42,267 nucleotides of DNA from Hellea sp. (GTDB taxonomy: Bacteria > Pseudomonadota > Alphaproteobacteria > Caulobacterales > Maricaulaceae): assembly GCA_020630275.1 (NCBI GenBank), contig JAHDBU010000002.1, positions 18,708-60,974 of the forward strand. Reading direction: 5' to 3'. The notes below the pieces were generated by a model. The model was given only the letters and a program-made list of their open reading frames with translations. It was not told where the DNA came from and searched no databases. Both the position numbers and the translations under genes were made by a program. Positions 32,118 to 41,007 of this stretch are shown piece by piece (the first letter of the stretch is position 1; each line of letters starts with the position of its first letter).

Positions 32118-33029
32118 TCATTCAGCGACAACAACCGGGATCTTCATAACGTCCACGGCAGCCTCACCTTTTGCCATTTTCACAGCGCGAAAGAGAGCAA
32201 TTTGATCAGCCCCTTCGACCGGAATCCACCCCTCTTGCGGATCAGACTCACCCGCTGCAATGGCATCCCGCTTGCCTTTTACATCAAATTGCAAAACCTC
32301 GCCGCCATCGACATCCGCATAAATCAACGCTAAGCGACCGACACGTAAGTAATTCCCATCGAAAAGCTTACGCTCCTCATCGAATTGCTTGACCATCGCC
32401 TTCATATCAGCAGCATCGCGCTCGTTGAACGCATCCAGCTCACCAAACTCTTTACCCGTCTTATCCCGGATTTTTTCCCTCATATCGGAAGTCACATTAC
32501 AGCCTTCATTTAAAAGACTTTCCTGACAAGCTGATAACCGCCAACCGGCACGCGCTTCGAGAGGATGGTTACCTGGATATTGCTCAACCGTCATTCCATA
32601 ATTGACCTCTGCTTCGTACATTCCGATGGCACGACGCAACATGGAAGCAGGTGTAGAACTACCGTCTTTGAGCTGGTCCTGCAATTTCACCAGGCGCTCA
32701 TTACGTTCAGCAGCATTGAACGGCGGGTCTATACTATACTCTGCAGCATAAGAGTCCACCATGCGCTTCACGAGATCTGGGACAGCCCCCTTGATACCAG
32801 GAACCGCCTCAATCTCGGCTCTAAGCGAAGCTATTTTAGCTTCTTGGGTTTGAACTTCCAACTCAAGTTTCTTCACCTTGACAGTCAGCGCATGGCGCTT
32901 GTCAAGCAATTGAGCGTAATTCGCAACAGCGTCATCTTGCGCTTGCGCAACACCCCCAATTATCACGGATATAGCCGACCCTATGATCAGCCTTTGAACA
33001 TGGCGATTTGCGGTGGGAAAGTATACCAC
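32118..33029 (-). CDS. DUF3450 periplasmic protein with Cys-containing insertion, first gene of the core TonB operon
   Basis: 303 residues. Signal peptide ending in GVAQAQ, a coiled coil (about 35-80, KVKKLELEVQTQEAKIASLRAE), then DUF3450-type blocks: LVKRMVDSYAAEYSIDPPFNAAERNERLVKL, YEAEVNYGMTVEQYPG, YLRVGRLALIYADVDGGEVLQFD and FRAVKMAKGEAA. Compared with the copy at 31241, it has an extra segment of roughly 60 residues with two cysteines (SACQESLLNEGC) between the second and third blocks. GTG at 33029 is supported by AGGAGG six bases upstream. Confidence 0.82.
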   Translation of the reverse strand: MVYFPTANRHVQRLIIGSAISVIIGGVAQAQDDAVANYAQLLDKRHALTVKVKKLELEVQTQEAKIASLRAEIEAVPGIKGAVPDLVKRMVDSYAAEYSIDPPFNAAERNERLVKLQDQLKDGSSTPASMLRRAIGMYEAEVNYGMTVEQYPGNHPLEARAGWRLSACQESLLNEGCNVTSDMREKIRDKTGKEFGELDAFNERDAADMKAMVKQFDEERKLFDGNYLRVGRLALIYADVDGGEVLQFDVKGKRDAIAAGESDPQEGWIPVEGADQIALFRAVKMAKGEAAVDVMKIPVVVAE

Positions 33030-33210
33030 TCACGTCCTCCTAAATTATTGCATGCGCCATGGAGCGCAAGCAGACTTGTTCTCATTTTTGAAAATCCCTA
33101 CACGGTAAAGAAAACTTAATCAATCGTTAGGTTGTTACAAAAACAGTTTTTTTTGTGAAAAATACAAAAGATTTCACATACTGATAATAGATAGTTTTCT
33201 GAGAGAGAAA

Positions 33211-33284
33211 TGGCTGGGGTACCTGGATTCGAACCAGGGATGGCGATACCAAAAACCGCTGCCTTACCGCTTGGCCATACCCCA
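33211..33284 (-). tRNA. tRNA-Gln, anticodon TTG
   Basis: 74 bases including an encoded CCA end. Acceptor TGGGGTA pairs with TACCCCA, the D arm has GGCCAAGCGGTAAGGC, the anticodon stem GCGGT/ATCGC (one G-T) closes the loop TTTTGGT with anticodon TTG, and the T arm CTGG-TTCGAAT-CCAG is intact. The sequence is typical of bacterial tRNA-Gln. No split or insertion. Confidence 0.97.
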
Positions 33285-33314
33285 GCATTTCTTGCTGCTT
33301 TCGCAGCGTCGCGC

Positions 33315-33343
33315 CTTCTATTAGGCTTTTCGACAAATTGCAA
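33315..33343 (-). promoter_or_regulatory. Likely promoter of tRNA-Gln
   Basis: -35 TTGCAA at 33343-33338, 17-base spacer, -10 TAGAAG at 33320-33315 on the minus strand, about 30 bases before the mature tRNA end. Confidence 0.45.
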
Positions 33344-33494
33344 TAAGAAAGGCGCGTTTTTATACGGTTAAAAATCGAACTAAAAAAACAGTCTTTTTGG
33401 GTTCTCCAAAGTCCTGTTATCGATAAACGAGAAATCCCTTTAAATCTTAACGCAAACAGGTGTATGAGATTAGGGAATAATTTTAGAGGCTTTC

Positions 33495-35252
33495 ATGCGA
33501 CAATTCTTTTTGACCGTGCTGGGGACCATTGTCGGGATCCTGATTTTCTTTTTTCTCTGCTTTATGCTCCTGAGTTTCTCAGTTGCTGCTGGGGCATCCA
33601 AAGACAAGGATGTTGATCGCTCAGTCCTTTCTCTAGACCTAAGGGGCGCTATCCGAGATCATTCTGCGGGCGAGTCTGTTTTTGGGAACACCCCCGTCTC
33701 GGTTGTGGATATCGTGACCGCTTTAAATGCGGCCAAAGACGATGAAGAAATAAAGGGCTTGTTTATAAGGGCCAATGGATTTGGCATGTCGCCCGCCAGC
33801 GCCGAAGAGATAAGGCTGGCGATCAAGGATTTCCAATCTGGTGGAAAGTTTGTCATTGCCCATGCTCAGGGATTTGAAGGAACGTCCTTCACGGCCTATC
33901 ACGCAGTGTCCGCCGCTGACGAAATTTGGCTACAAGACACGACACCTTTTGCGGTAGCTGGCATTCGGTCTGAAACGCCGTTCTACGGGGGAATCGCTGA
34001 GAAATACGACGCCAAGGTCGACATGGTCCAGTTCCATGAATATAAGAATGCGGCCAATGTCTACAAGGAAAAGGGCTTTACCGAAGCTCATAAGGAAGCG
34101 ACCACAGGGTTATTGACTTCACTCTTTAATACGGCCGTTAGTCAGATTGCCGAGGATCGCGGGATTTCTGATGAAAAAGTTCGCGCCCTGTTTGCGGCAG
34201 CCCCACATAGTGCCGAAAGTGCCAAAGAGGCTGGCTTGATTGACAAACTTGGACACCTGATTGACGCAAAGGAATATGCCAAGGAAAAAGCGGGCGATAA
34301 GGACGCTAAATTTCAGCCACTAACCAGCTACGCAGATAGTGTCAGAGGGACCGGACCTGTGATCGCACTCATCGGTGGCCAGGGTCCTGTTGTTATGGGG
34401 GCCTCTAATAACGGCTCTTCACCATTTGCCACAGAACTCACCATGGGTGGAGATACAGTATCAAATGCCTTTGAGGCCGCCGTAAAGGACAAACGTGTCA
34501 AAGCTATCGTCTTCCGCGTGAGCACACCTGGTGGATCGGCAACTGCCTCCGACCAAATTCATAATGCAACATTGCGGGCAAAGGAGGCCGGCAAACCGGT
34601 TATTGTCAGCATGGGCCAATATGCAGCATCTGGCGGATATTATGTGTCTACCCATGCCGATAAAATCGTCGCCATGCCCTCCACGATAACCGGATCCATT
34701 GGCGTCCTTGGCGGAAAAATTGCGCTTCGCGACACCTATTCGAAAATCGGGCTGAATTATGAAGCGGTTGATATCGGCGGCGAATATGTTGGTGTTTACT
34801 CCACAGATGAGCCTTTCACCCAAGCCCAAAAGGCAGCCTATACCGAACAGATGGGTGATATTTACGATGACTTCACCGGTAAGGTAGCAGAAGGGCGGGG
34901 CATAAATATCGAAACCGTTAGAGAAATCGCAAAAGGCCGGGTCTGGACGGGAGAACAAGCGAAATCACGGGGGCTCGTTGATGAGCTTGGGGGCTTAATG
35001 ACGGCAATTGAGCTGGCGAAAGACTCTATCGAACTGGAAGCGGGCGACAAAGTTCGGCTCAAACAATATCCACGGCCCAAATCAGCCCAAGAGCAACTCA
35101 TGGATATGCTAGGAGGTTCGGTTCAATCGCAACAGGACCTTGCCAAGCTTAGCGCTCTTTTAGATTCACCCGAAATGAAAGCCCTGATCGAAGCTCGACA
35201 GGGATTAAGCCAAGAGCAAAAACTCAAGGCTATTCTGCCGAAGATAGATTAG
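33495..35252 (+). CDS. sppA: Signal peptide peptidase SppA, 67K type
   Basis: 585 residues, with one N-terminal membrane helix (about 5-32) and two tandem S49 domains. The catalytic lysine is K184 in HEYKNAANVY and the nucleophile is S379 in QYAASGGYYV, the arrangement of the long two-domain SppA in which each domain gives one residue. The enzyme sits in the inner membrane facing the periplasm and degrades signal peptides after export. AGAGG precedes the ATG. The TPR/oxygenase gene begins four bases after the stop. Confidence 0.95.
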   Translation: MRQFFLTVLGTIVGILIFFFLCFMLLSFSVAAGASKDKDVDRSVLSLDLRGAIRDHSAGESVFGNTPVSVVDIVTALNAAKDDEEIKGLFIRANGFGMSPASAEEIRLAIKDFQSGGKFVIAHAQGFEGTSFTAYHAVSAADEIWLQDTTPFAVAGIRSETPFYGGIAEKYDAKVDMVQFHEYKNAANVYKEKGFTEAHKEATTGLLTSLFNTAVSQIAEDRGISDEKVRALFAAAPHSAESAKEAGLIDKLGHLIDAKEYAKEKAGDKDAKFQPLTSYADSVRGTGPVIALIGGQGPVVMGASNNGSSPFATELTMGGDTVSNAFEAAVKDKRVKAIVFRVSTPGGSATASDQIHNATLRAKEAGKPVIVSMGQYAASGGYYVSTHADKIVAMPSTITGSIGVLGGKIALRDTYSKIGLNYEAVDIGGEYVGVYSTDEPFTQAQKAAYTEQMGDIYDDFTGKVAEGRGINIETVREIAKGRVWTGEQAKSRGLVDELGGLMTAIELAKDSIELEAGDKVRLKQYPRPKSAQEQLMDMLGGSVQSQQDLAKLSALLDSPEMKALIEARQGLSQEQKLKAILPKID

Positions 35253-35256
35253 GCCT

Positions 35257-36942
35257 ATGACGCCATTTCAATCAGCGTTTTTTTATTCGTATGAACTCTA
35301 TCAAAAAAAGGATTACGGGAAAGCGGAAGAAGCAATCAGGGAACTACTAAATAGCTACGCATCTAATAAAGACGTCTTAGCACTTGGTGCTATCACAGCT
35401 CGGAGAACTGGGAGTCCGATCGAAGGCCTTAAAAGGATTAGGAGCGCCCTGAAATATGATTCCAACAACCACGAATACTATAATTCCTACGGAAATTTAC
35501 TTTCGGATATTGGGGATTTCGTAAATGCGGAGCAGGCGTATACTAAAAGCATTCAGTTAAATCCAAGCTACGTACCAGCATTCGAAAACTTGGGCTTCAT
35601 GTATTCCAACTCAAACCACCCTGAAGCCGCCCTAAATGTTTTTGAAAAACTGACTGAGCACTTCCCTCAGAACTCAAATTACCATCTTGCGCTGGCTCAA
35701 TCCTACAAGGATTGTCTAAACTTTGCCGGGGCAAAGTCGGTATTGGAAACATTAAAAATGCAAGGTAATCAGAGCAATGCCCTAAAGATAATTGAGGCTC
35801 AATTATTTCAGATCGCCGGAGAACTAGACCACGCGATCAAACTAAACCTTGATTTACTTAGTGGCTCAAATCCTGATCCAATTGCCCTCGGAAACATTGC
35901 ACAAATTTATAAAACTGAGGGTAATGAGGATGCACTGAGAGAACTCCTGAATACATTGATGTCCAAGCCTGGATTGAAGCCCGACCTATTCTCCCGAGTT
36001 GTATTAACCGCACTGAATTTAGAAGAGTATGATCTTTGCCACAAATATTGTGACACATTTGAAAATCACTCAGATCAACTTGATTTAGTGAATAGCTTAC
36101 GGGCGCAAGTTTTTTTGCGTCAAGAAACCTTCTCCGAAGCGAAGACTTTAAGCCAAAAATACCTCAAGGGATTTCCCAGTGATATACAGAGTCTTGCGAC
36201 CTATGTCCGCGCGTGTATGGGGCTTGAACTTTTTGACGAAGCTAACAAGGCAACTTTGAGAGCCCGCGCATTGGCCCCACTAAATCAATTCTGGATTGCT
36301 ATGGAAGCCACCTTGATGCGAGCGAGAGGGGAGAACCATAGAGTCCTGTATAACTACGACAATTTCGTTCGTCCATATCAGGTCTACGATCCATCAACTT
36401 CTGAACTCCCTGCTCTGAGGAATTTTTTGGAGACGCATCACAAAAGCAAGTTGGAACCTATTGATCAGTCGCTTCGATCGGGCACACAGACAACCCAAGA
36501 TTTGCGATTCATTAAGGACCCAATCGTACAAAAATTCTGGGAAAAAATTGATCCATACATAACAAAGTTTTTGGAGACAATCGGCTCTAATCCAGACCAT
36601 CCATTCACATCACGGAATAAAAATGGGTATCGTTCATCCGGGGCTTGGTCTGTTAGGCTTAGAGGATCAGGCTACCATGTTAATCATGTCCATCCCATGG
36701 GGTGGATTAGTGGCGCGTTCTACCTTGAAGTTCCCAAAGATGTCGAAAGAAATGACAAAGCGGGTTGGTTGAAATTAGGCGAACCTTCATTTCAACAAGA
36801 CAAGTTTCAAGCCGAACATTTCGTTAAACCTCAACCAGGTAGAATGGTTTTGTTTCCTTCATATATGTGGCATGGAACGTTTCCAATCGAGGATGCAAGT
36901 CGACGTATGACTCTTTCATTTGACTTGGTTCCCACAAACTAA
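35257..36942 (+). CDS. TPR protein with C-terminal putative 2OG-Fe(II) oxygenase domain
   Basis: 561 residues, no signal peptide. Residues about 10-330 are TPR repeats (FVNAEQAYTKSIQLNPSYVPAFENLGFMY, HPEAALNVFEKLTEHFPQN). The C-terminal 110 residues match the double-stranded beta-helix of the 2OG-FeII_Oxy_5 group: GYHVNHVHPMGWISGAFYLEVP carries the first iron ligand(s), GRMVLFPSYMWHGTFPIE the distal His, and RRMTLSFD the Arg expected to hold 2-oxoglutarate. The substrate is unknown; TPR may present a protein. The gene is clearly AT-richer than sppA (about 38-40% GC in two lines counted against 57%), suggesting separate origin. It starts four bases after sppA and converges with the TonB-dependent receptor. 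Confidence 0.82.
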   Translation: MTPFQSAFFYSYELYQKKDYGKAEEAIRELLNSYASNKDVLALGAITARRTGSPIEGLKRIRSALKYDSNNHEYYNSYGNLLSDIGDFVNAEQAYTKSIQLNPSYVPAFENLGFMYSNSNHPEAALNVFEKLTEHFPQNSNYHLALAQSYKDCLNFAGAKSVLETLKMQGNQSNALKIIEAQLFQIAGELDHAIKLNLDLLSGSNPDPIALGNIAQIYKTEGNEDALRELLNTLMSKPGLKPDLFSRVVLTALNLEEYDLCHKYCDTFENHSDQLDLVNSLRAQVFLRQETFSEAKTLSQKYLKGFPSDIQSLATYVRACMGLELFDEANKATLRARALAPLNQFWIAMEATLMRARGENHRVLYNYDNFVRPYQVYDPSTSELPALRNFLETHHKSKLEPIDQSLRSGTQTTQDLRFIKDPIVQKFWEKIDPYITKFLETIGSNPDHPFTSRNKNGYRSSGAWSVRLRGSGYHVNHVHPMGWISGAFYLEVPKDVERNDKAGWLKLGEPSFQQDKFQAEHFVKPQPGRMVLFPSYMWHGTFPIEDASRRMTLSFDLVPTN

Positions 36943-36964
36943 AAAAGGCGGCCTGAGGCCGCCT
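36941..36964 (-). terminator. Rho-independent terminator of the TonB-dependent receptor gene
   Basis: On the minus strand AGGCGGCC-TCA-GGCCGCCT, a perfect 8-base stem, followed by TTTTTT. It lies 26 bases after the receptor stop and abuts the TAA of the convergent oxygenase gene; in the plus direction no T-run follows. Confidence 0.9.
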
Positions 36965-36990
36965 CAAAATTAGAAATCAAAAATACTTTT

Positions 36991-39900
36991 CTAGTACTTG
37001 ATGTTAGCACCAACGAAGAGGAAGCGACCACCCGCGTCATAGACACCAGCAACAGTATTCGCTTCGACGTTTACGCCACTTACACCAAAGGTAGTCACAA
37101 TCGGTGGATCATTGTCTAGCACGTTGTTGACACCCGCACGCAGCGTTATTTTCTCACTCAGATCATAGAAACCCGCAAGATCAATATAGCCCGTCGCATC
37201 AATCGAGTCATCAATCGAGGCTCCGCCATCCGCTTGTACCGAAGTCACCGCTCCGGTTCCACCAAGGACGTTATCAATTGTTCCAACTTGATCCAATCCG
37301 GAGAAATAGCGCCAAACTGCAGAAATCCGGGCATCCCAAGGTGTCTGCCAAGATGTTTGGAAATTATGACGATATTCATGATTTGGGCTACCACAACCAG
37401 CGGCAAAGAACCCTGTACAATCATATGTCGGCGTACCAGGGACATCTGTAGATTCCTGTGACAACATCAAAGTAGAGTTGTAGTTAAAACTAACGTCACC
37501 CCAATCACCAATATCCGTCTTATACATTGCTTGGAAATCGATACCACTTGTAGCAAAGCCGGCAACGTTCTGAGAAGTTGTCGTAATAAAAGCTTGCTCA
37601 CGAGGGAAGAAAGTCAAGGACCCATCAGGTCCACGCTGGATCAAATCACAGAATGCAGCATCACCTGTAGCCAGGCAATTATTAAGAGTATTTGAAGCAG
37701 GTATCGTTGAAATCGCATCATCAAGCGTGATATCGAAATAATCAACAGAAAGCGTCAAACCACTTGCCCAACTTGGTTGATAAATTGCACCTAAAGTGAA
37801 TGTGTCTGAAATTTCAGGCGTTAGATCCGGGTTACCACCCGTAAGCGTGTTTAGCTGACCGGAGTCCGCTGGAACCAAGCCGTACAAACTGGTTGGCAGT
37901 CCTGTATTTGCACACTGAGCTGCAGTCGGCCCGTCATTTGCGCCTGGATTAGTCCCCGAACACGGATCAGACAAAGAGGCCAAACCTGAATTTTGCGGGT
38001 TAAATAATTCTAACACATTGGGCGCTCGAATTGCTCGCTGATATTGTCCTCGGATCCGTAGATCAGAGATTGGATCAACTGTGAGACCAATCGCATAGGT
38101 ATTTACGCCAAAGTTACCACCTTTCCGGTTAAGAAGCACGTCTTCCGAGGAATAATCAGAGTGTCGGAACGCTCCATTTAAACTTGCGCCAAAACCAGAT
38201 TCAGACGCTGTAGCCAATGGAAGGATTGCCTCCGCAAAAACCTCGTACAACTCGGTCTTGCCATTCGCTGGAGTTGTTGCGCCACCGGAACCGACAAGGC
38301 CGCCAGAAGACGCAATACCGTCAGCTTGCTGGAAAAGTGTGTCTTGGCGATATTCAAATCCGACAAGAGCATTCATCCCTTCGTCTGCCCAAGGTGTTTT
38401 GAAACCGACTTCGGTTCCCACTGTGCCACCAAACACAGCTTGGGTAGACTTACCTGTAGTCAAGGTGGGAGTATCCACATAGGCTGGCAATAGAGGCGAA
38501 GAGGGTACGTTAAGATCATAAGCTGACGTGAAAGGTACGCAGCTAGGATCTGTTCCATTAACCGCAACCCGGCAGGCTGGCAATCCAGTAGCAGGGTCAG
38601 TTACGATATCAAGTGCATTGGACAAGTTCGTAAATGTCACCTGGTTAAATTGTACCCGCGACAGGCCTGTTTCGGAATACTGTCCAAATACATCGTAATT
38701 TAATCCAGAAATGTCTCCCCTGAATCCACCGAGCACACGGAAGTTCGTTCGAGACCGATCGTCCGTTCTAGGCCCGCCTTCAACAAAACGACGTCGGATA
38801 TTAGCTTGAGCATATCCGTCTCCATCCACATCGCGTGGGAAAGGACCGTTTATATCACCATTACCGCAAATCAACGCACGAGCTTCGTCTGTTAAGACCG
38901 GGTTATCACAATTCACTCGGTTAATCGAAGAACCAAAAGCCGCCGAAGGCGCGATAATCTGAGGCGAGCTAGATGACGTGAATCCAAAGTCCATATACGC
39001 TTGAACATCTTCGTTGACGTCATAGTAACCAGTGAAACCTGCATTAAACCGTTCGACTTCTCGCCGAATGGGATTAAACGGATTGAAGTTAAATGCGTTC
39101 GTAAAACCACTGTTAAGTGACGCATCCGGCTGAAGAGAAAACACACCAGATGTCAACGGATTTCCGTCATCGTCAAGACCGATGAAGTTGCCATTAATGT
39201 CCACAATCGGAACGCCAACACCTGTTGCGTCATTTTGGTTGCTTACGACAAACGTCGTCGGAAATGGTCCTTGGTTTGACCCCAAACAAATGAGCTCTGA
39301 GTCTCCGATCGGGAATGTCGCACATTGCGAGAAGTCACGATTTCCCTGTTGTATCCCATCGTTTTTAGCGTAGTTGAAATATCCAGTGACATTTCCTCTG
39401 CCGTCGCCCAAGCCAGTTCCAACCAAAGCTGCAGCTTGGAACGTGTCGTTGTCTGTGACGCTTCCCGTTACAGGTTCGATTCCAGCGTTTTGAAGATTTT
39501 CACGCCAAAACTCACTATTGTTGTTTGACTGGTTAAACCCATATTGCAAATCAACCTCGACGCCCTCAAAGTCTTTCCGCGTAATGAAGTTAGCAACACC
39601 AGCAATCGCATCTGAACCGTAAACCGCAGATGCACCGCCCGTCACGATTTCAACTCTCTCTACAAGCTGAGGAGCAATCAGGTTCAAGTCGGCTGCGAAA
39701 CCACCGAGAGGTCCACCTGGAGGCAGTCGCTTCCCATCAACAAGAACCAAAGTTCGCACAGATCCTAGCCCACGCAGGTTAAGTGTTGATGTACCTGTCG
39801 CTCCGTTTGCAAAAGCTGTTGTTTGTGCTGCGTATGCAGATGGTAATGTATTGACCAAATCAATTGTATCGACCGTGCCACGTACGTCAAACAACTCCTC

Positions 39901-40083
39901 GTCCACGGTAACAACCGGGCTGGACGAAACAACGTTTGCAGACTGAACAATCCGCGAACCGGTTACAACGATCTCATCGTCTTCCTCAGCTTCCTGAGCA
40001 AAGGAAGAGCCTGAAACGCCCATAGACACTGCGGCGACAAGCATGGTCGAGCGCAGTAAATACTTCTTAATGTGTGAATTCAC
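36991..40083 (-). CDS. TonB-dependent outer-membrane receptor
   Basis: 1030 residues. Signal peptide ending in SSFAQE, TonB box DEIVVTGSRI (about 36-45), plug domain with TSTLNLRGLGSVRTLVLVDGKRLP and VERVEIVTGGASAVYGSDAIAGVANFITRK, then a 22-strand-type barrel ending in the aromatic FLFVGANIKY. The sequence is of the large Caulobacter/sphingomonad-type receptors often used for complex carbohydrates or peptides; there is no signal-transduction N-domain. Substrate unknown. GTG at 40083 is supported by AAGGGG eight bases upstream. Energy would come from the TonB/ExbBD genes at 21890-33029. Confidence 0.95.
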   Translation of the reverse strand: MNSHIKKYLLRSTMLVAAVSMGVSGSSFAQEAEEDDEIVVTGSRIVQSANVVSSSPVVTVDEELFDVRGTVDTIDLVNTLPSAYAAQTTAFANGATGTSTLNLRGLGSVRTLVLVDGKRLPPGGPLGGFAADLNLIAPQLVERVEIVTGGASAVYGSDAIAGVANFITRKDFEGVEVDLQYGFNQSNNNSEFWRENLQNAGIEPVTGSVTDNDTFQAAALVGTGLGDGRGNVTGYFNYAKNDGIQQGNRDFSQCATFPIGDSELICLGSNQGPFPTTFVVSNQNDATGVGVPIVDINGNFIGLDDDGNPLTSGVFSLQPDASLNSGFTNAFNFNPFNPIRREVERFNAGFTGYYDVNEDVQAYMDFGFTSSSSPQIIAPSAAFGSSINRVNCDNPVLTDEARALICGNGDINGPFPRDVDGDGYAQANIRRRFVEGGPRTDDRSRTNFRVLGGFRGDISGLNYDVFGQYSETGLSRVQFNQVTFTNLSNALDIVTDPATGLPACRVAVNGTDPSCVPFTSAYDLNVPSSPLLPAYVDTPTLTTGKSTQAVFGGTVGTEVGFKTPWADEGMNALVGFEYRQDTLFQQADGIASSGGLVGSGGATTPANGKTELYEVFAEAILPLATASESGFGASLNGAFRHSDYSSEDVLLNRKGGNFGVNTYAIGLTVDPISDLRIRGQYQRAIRAPNVLELFNPQNSGLASLSDPCSGTNPGANDGPTAAQCANTGLPTSLYGLVPADSGQLNTLTGGNPDLTPEISDTFTLGAIYQPSWASGLTLSVDYFDITLDDAISTIPASNTLNNCLATGDAAFCDLIQRGPDGSLTFFPREQAFITTTSQNVAGFATSGIDFQAMYKTDIGDWGDVSFNYNSTLMLSQESTDVPGTPTYDCTGFFAAGCGSPNHEYRHNFQTSWQTPWDARISAVWRYFSGLDQVGTIDNVLGGTGAVTSVQADGGASIDDSIDATGYIDLAGFYDLSEKITLRAGVNNVLDNDPPIVTTFGVSGVNVEANTVAGVYDAGGRFLFVGANIKY

Positions 40084-40107
40084 AGTGAAAACCCCTTAAT
40101 GGTTATT

Positions 40108-40124
40108 CAGACTCTTTGAGTCTG
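40108..40124 (-). promoter_or_regulatory. Perfect hairpin in the leader of the TonB-dependent receptor gene
   Basis: CAGACTC-TTT-GAGTCTG, 7-base arms, 25 bases upstream of the GTG. It may be a leader hairpin or an operator. No clear -10/-35 pair was identified upstream. Confidence 0.4.
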
Positions 40125-40358
40125 GGTTTGGTTTTTATCCAGTCTACAGTTTTTTACCTGCAAACAGGGCAAAGCTCGATCAATAAGACCGAATCCCAAC
40201 CTTGTATGACTATTTTTTCACAAAGCTCAAGTGTCGCCGAGGAAAAGACATACTCTTTATCTCAATTTTTTCTGGACCGTTGCATTTTTGCAACCTTGCT
40301 TACTGAGACACTTCGCATTAGCTTTTTAAGTTATTTAATCAACAAATAAGGTCCTCTT

Positions 40359-40913
40359 ATGCGTCGTTTGTTAGCATTCATTGGAATAGCTTCCATCTTA
40401 TGTTTTTTCCCCACCGGTGTTTGTGCGCAGGATATCTCCAATCCGGGCATCAAGAATAATTTGAGGAATTGCTACAGAATCCAGAACGATAAAGACCGAT
40501 TGGCATGCTTTGACTCCCTAGCAAACACTATAGAAGTCGAGCGAAATGAAAACAAAAGACCCTCGATAGAAATTCCGAAAACGGAACGAGAGCAGATTCC
40601 TGCCCGCTTAGCGCTCAATGAAAAAACCAGGAAAGACGAACGCACAAACACTAAAGAGAATTCTGACACTAAAGAGAATGGTGAAAAATCAACGACCGTA
40701 ACCTCCAAATTGGAGAAAGCGAGACAACTCCGTGACCGAAGATACAGGTTCTATTTAGCAAACGGACAGGTTTGGGAACAAAAGGACAGCTCTCGGATTT
40801 ACATCCCTAAAAAGGGGCCAATTACGGTCACAATAAAAAAAGGGTCCTTTGGAAGCTACATTTTGAAAGTTAATAGTAAAAAGCGAGCAGTCAGAGTAAA
40901 AAGAATTAAGTAA
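40359..40913 (+). CDS. Secreted small basic protein with RLACFD-type motif, function unknown
   Basis: 184 residues. Signal peptide ending in GVCAQD. The mature N-terminus has NCYRIQNDKDRLACFDSL, the two-cysteine motif seen in many periplasmic proteins near type VI or other accessory genes, then a highly charged low-complexity linker (about 75-120, many Lys/Glu/Thr). The C-terminal 60 residues (RYRFYLANGQVWEQKDSSRIYIPKKGPITVTIKKG) form a small beta-rich, strongly basic unit. Known alphaproteobacterial proteins share this two-part layout but have no assigned role. AAGG precedes the ATG. It stands alone. Confidence 0.7.
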   Translation: MRRLLAFIGIASILCFFPTGVCAQDISNPGIKNNLRNCYRIQNDKDRLACFDSLANTIEVERNENKRPSIEIPKTEREQIPARLALNEKTRKDERTNTKENSDTKENGEKSTTVTSKLEKARQLRDRRYRFYLANGQVWEQKDSSRIYIPKKGPITVTIKKGSFGSYILKVNSKKRAVRVKRIK

Positions 40914-40927
40914 TTCCCTCAATGCAC

Positions 40928-40963
40928 TCCGCGGGCGCTTGCAATGATTAAAATATCCGCGGA
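40928..40963. promoter_or_regulatory. Repeated TCCGCGG element upstream of the MBL/GFA pair
   Basis: TCCGCGG at 40928-40934 and TCCGCGGA at 40956-40963, 28 bases apart; each contains CCGCGG. The second lies just before a TATAAA-like -10 (about 40970). Possible operator pair. Confidence 0.25.
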
Positions 40964-41007
40964 ATACTGTATAAATAATTGTAAAAATACCGTCCCGAGA
41001 CTAGGCA

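Larger units (their letters stand above)
33030..33494. other. AT-rich intergenic stretch with tRNA-Gln
   Basis: 465 bases without a protein gene. It holds an inverted repeat (TGCGC-CATGGA-GCGCA, 33053-33068) just upstream of the DUF3450 gene, the tRNA at 33211-33284 with its promoter, and from about 33345 to 33494 the leader of sppA, in which I see only a ribosome site (AGAGG). Confidence 0.6.

Noticed and set aside
32565-33119. 184-codon plus-strand frame
   Set aside because: Antisense to the first DUF3450 gene, no ribosome site, no family.
34461-34958. 165-codon minus-strand frame
   Set aside because: Antisense to the catalytic second half of sppA.
36946-36964. Bidirectional terminator between the oxygenase and receptor genes
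   Set aside because: The stem is perfect, but only the minus strand has a T-run; in the plus direction it is followed by CAAAAT.
40116-40349. 77-codon plus-strand frame upstream of the small secreted protein
   Set aside because: Low-complexity product, no ribosome site; overlaps the leader of the TonB-dependent receptor gene.
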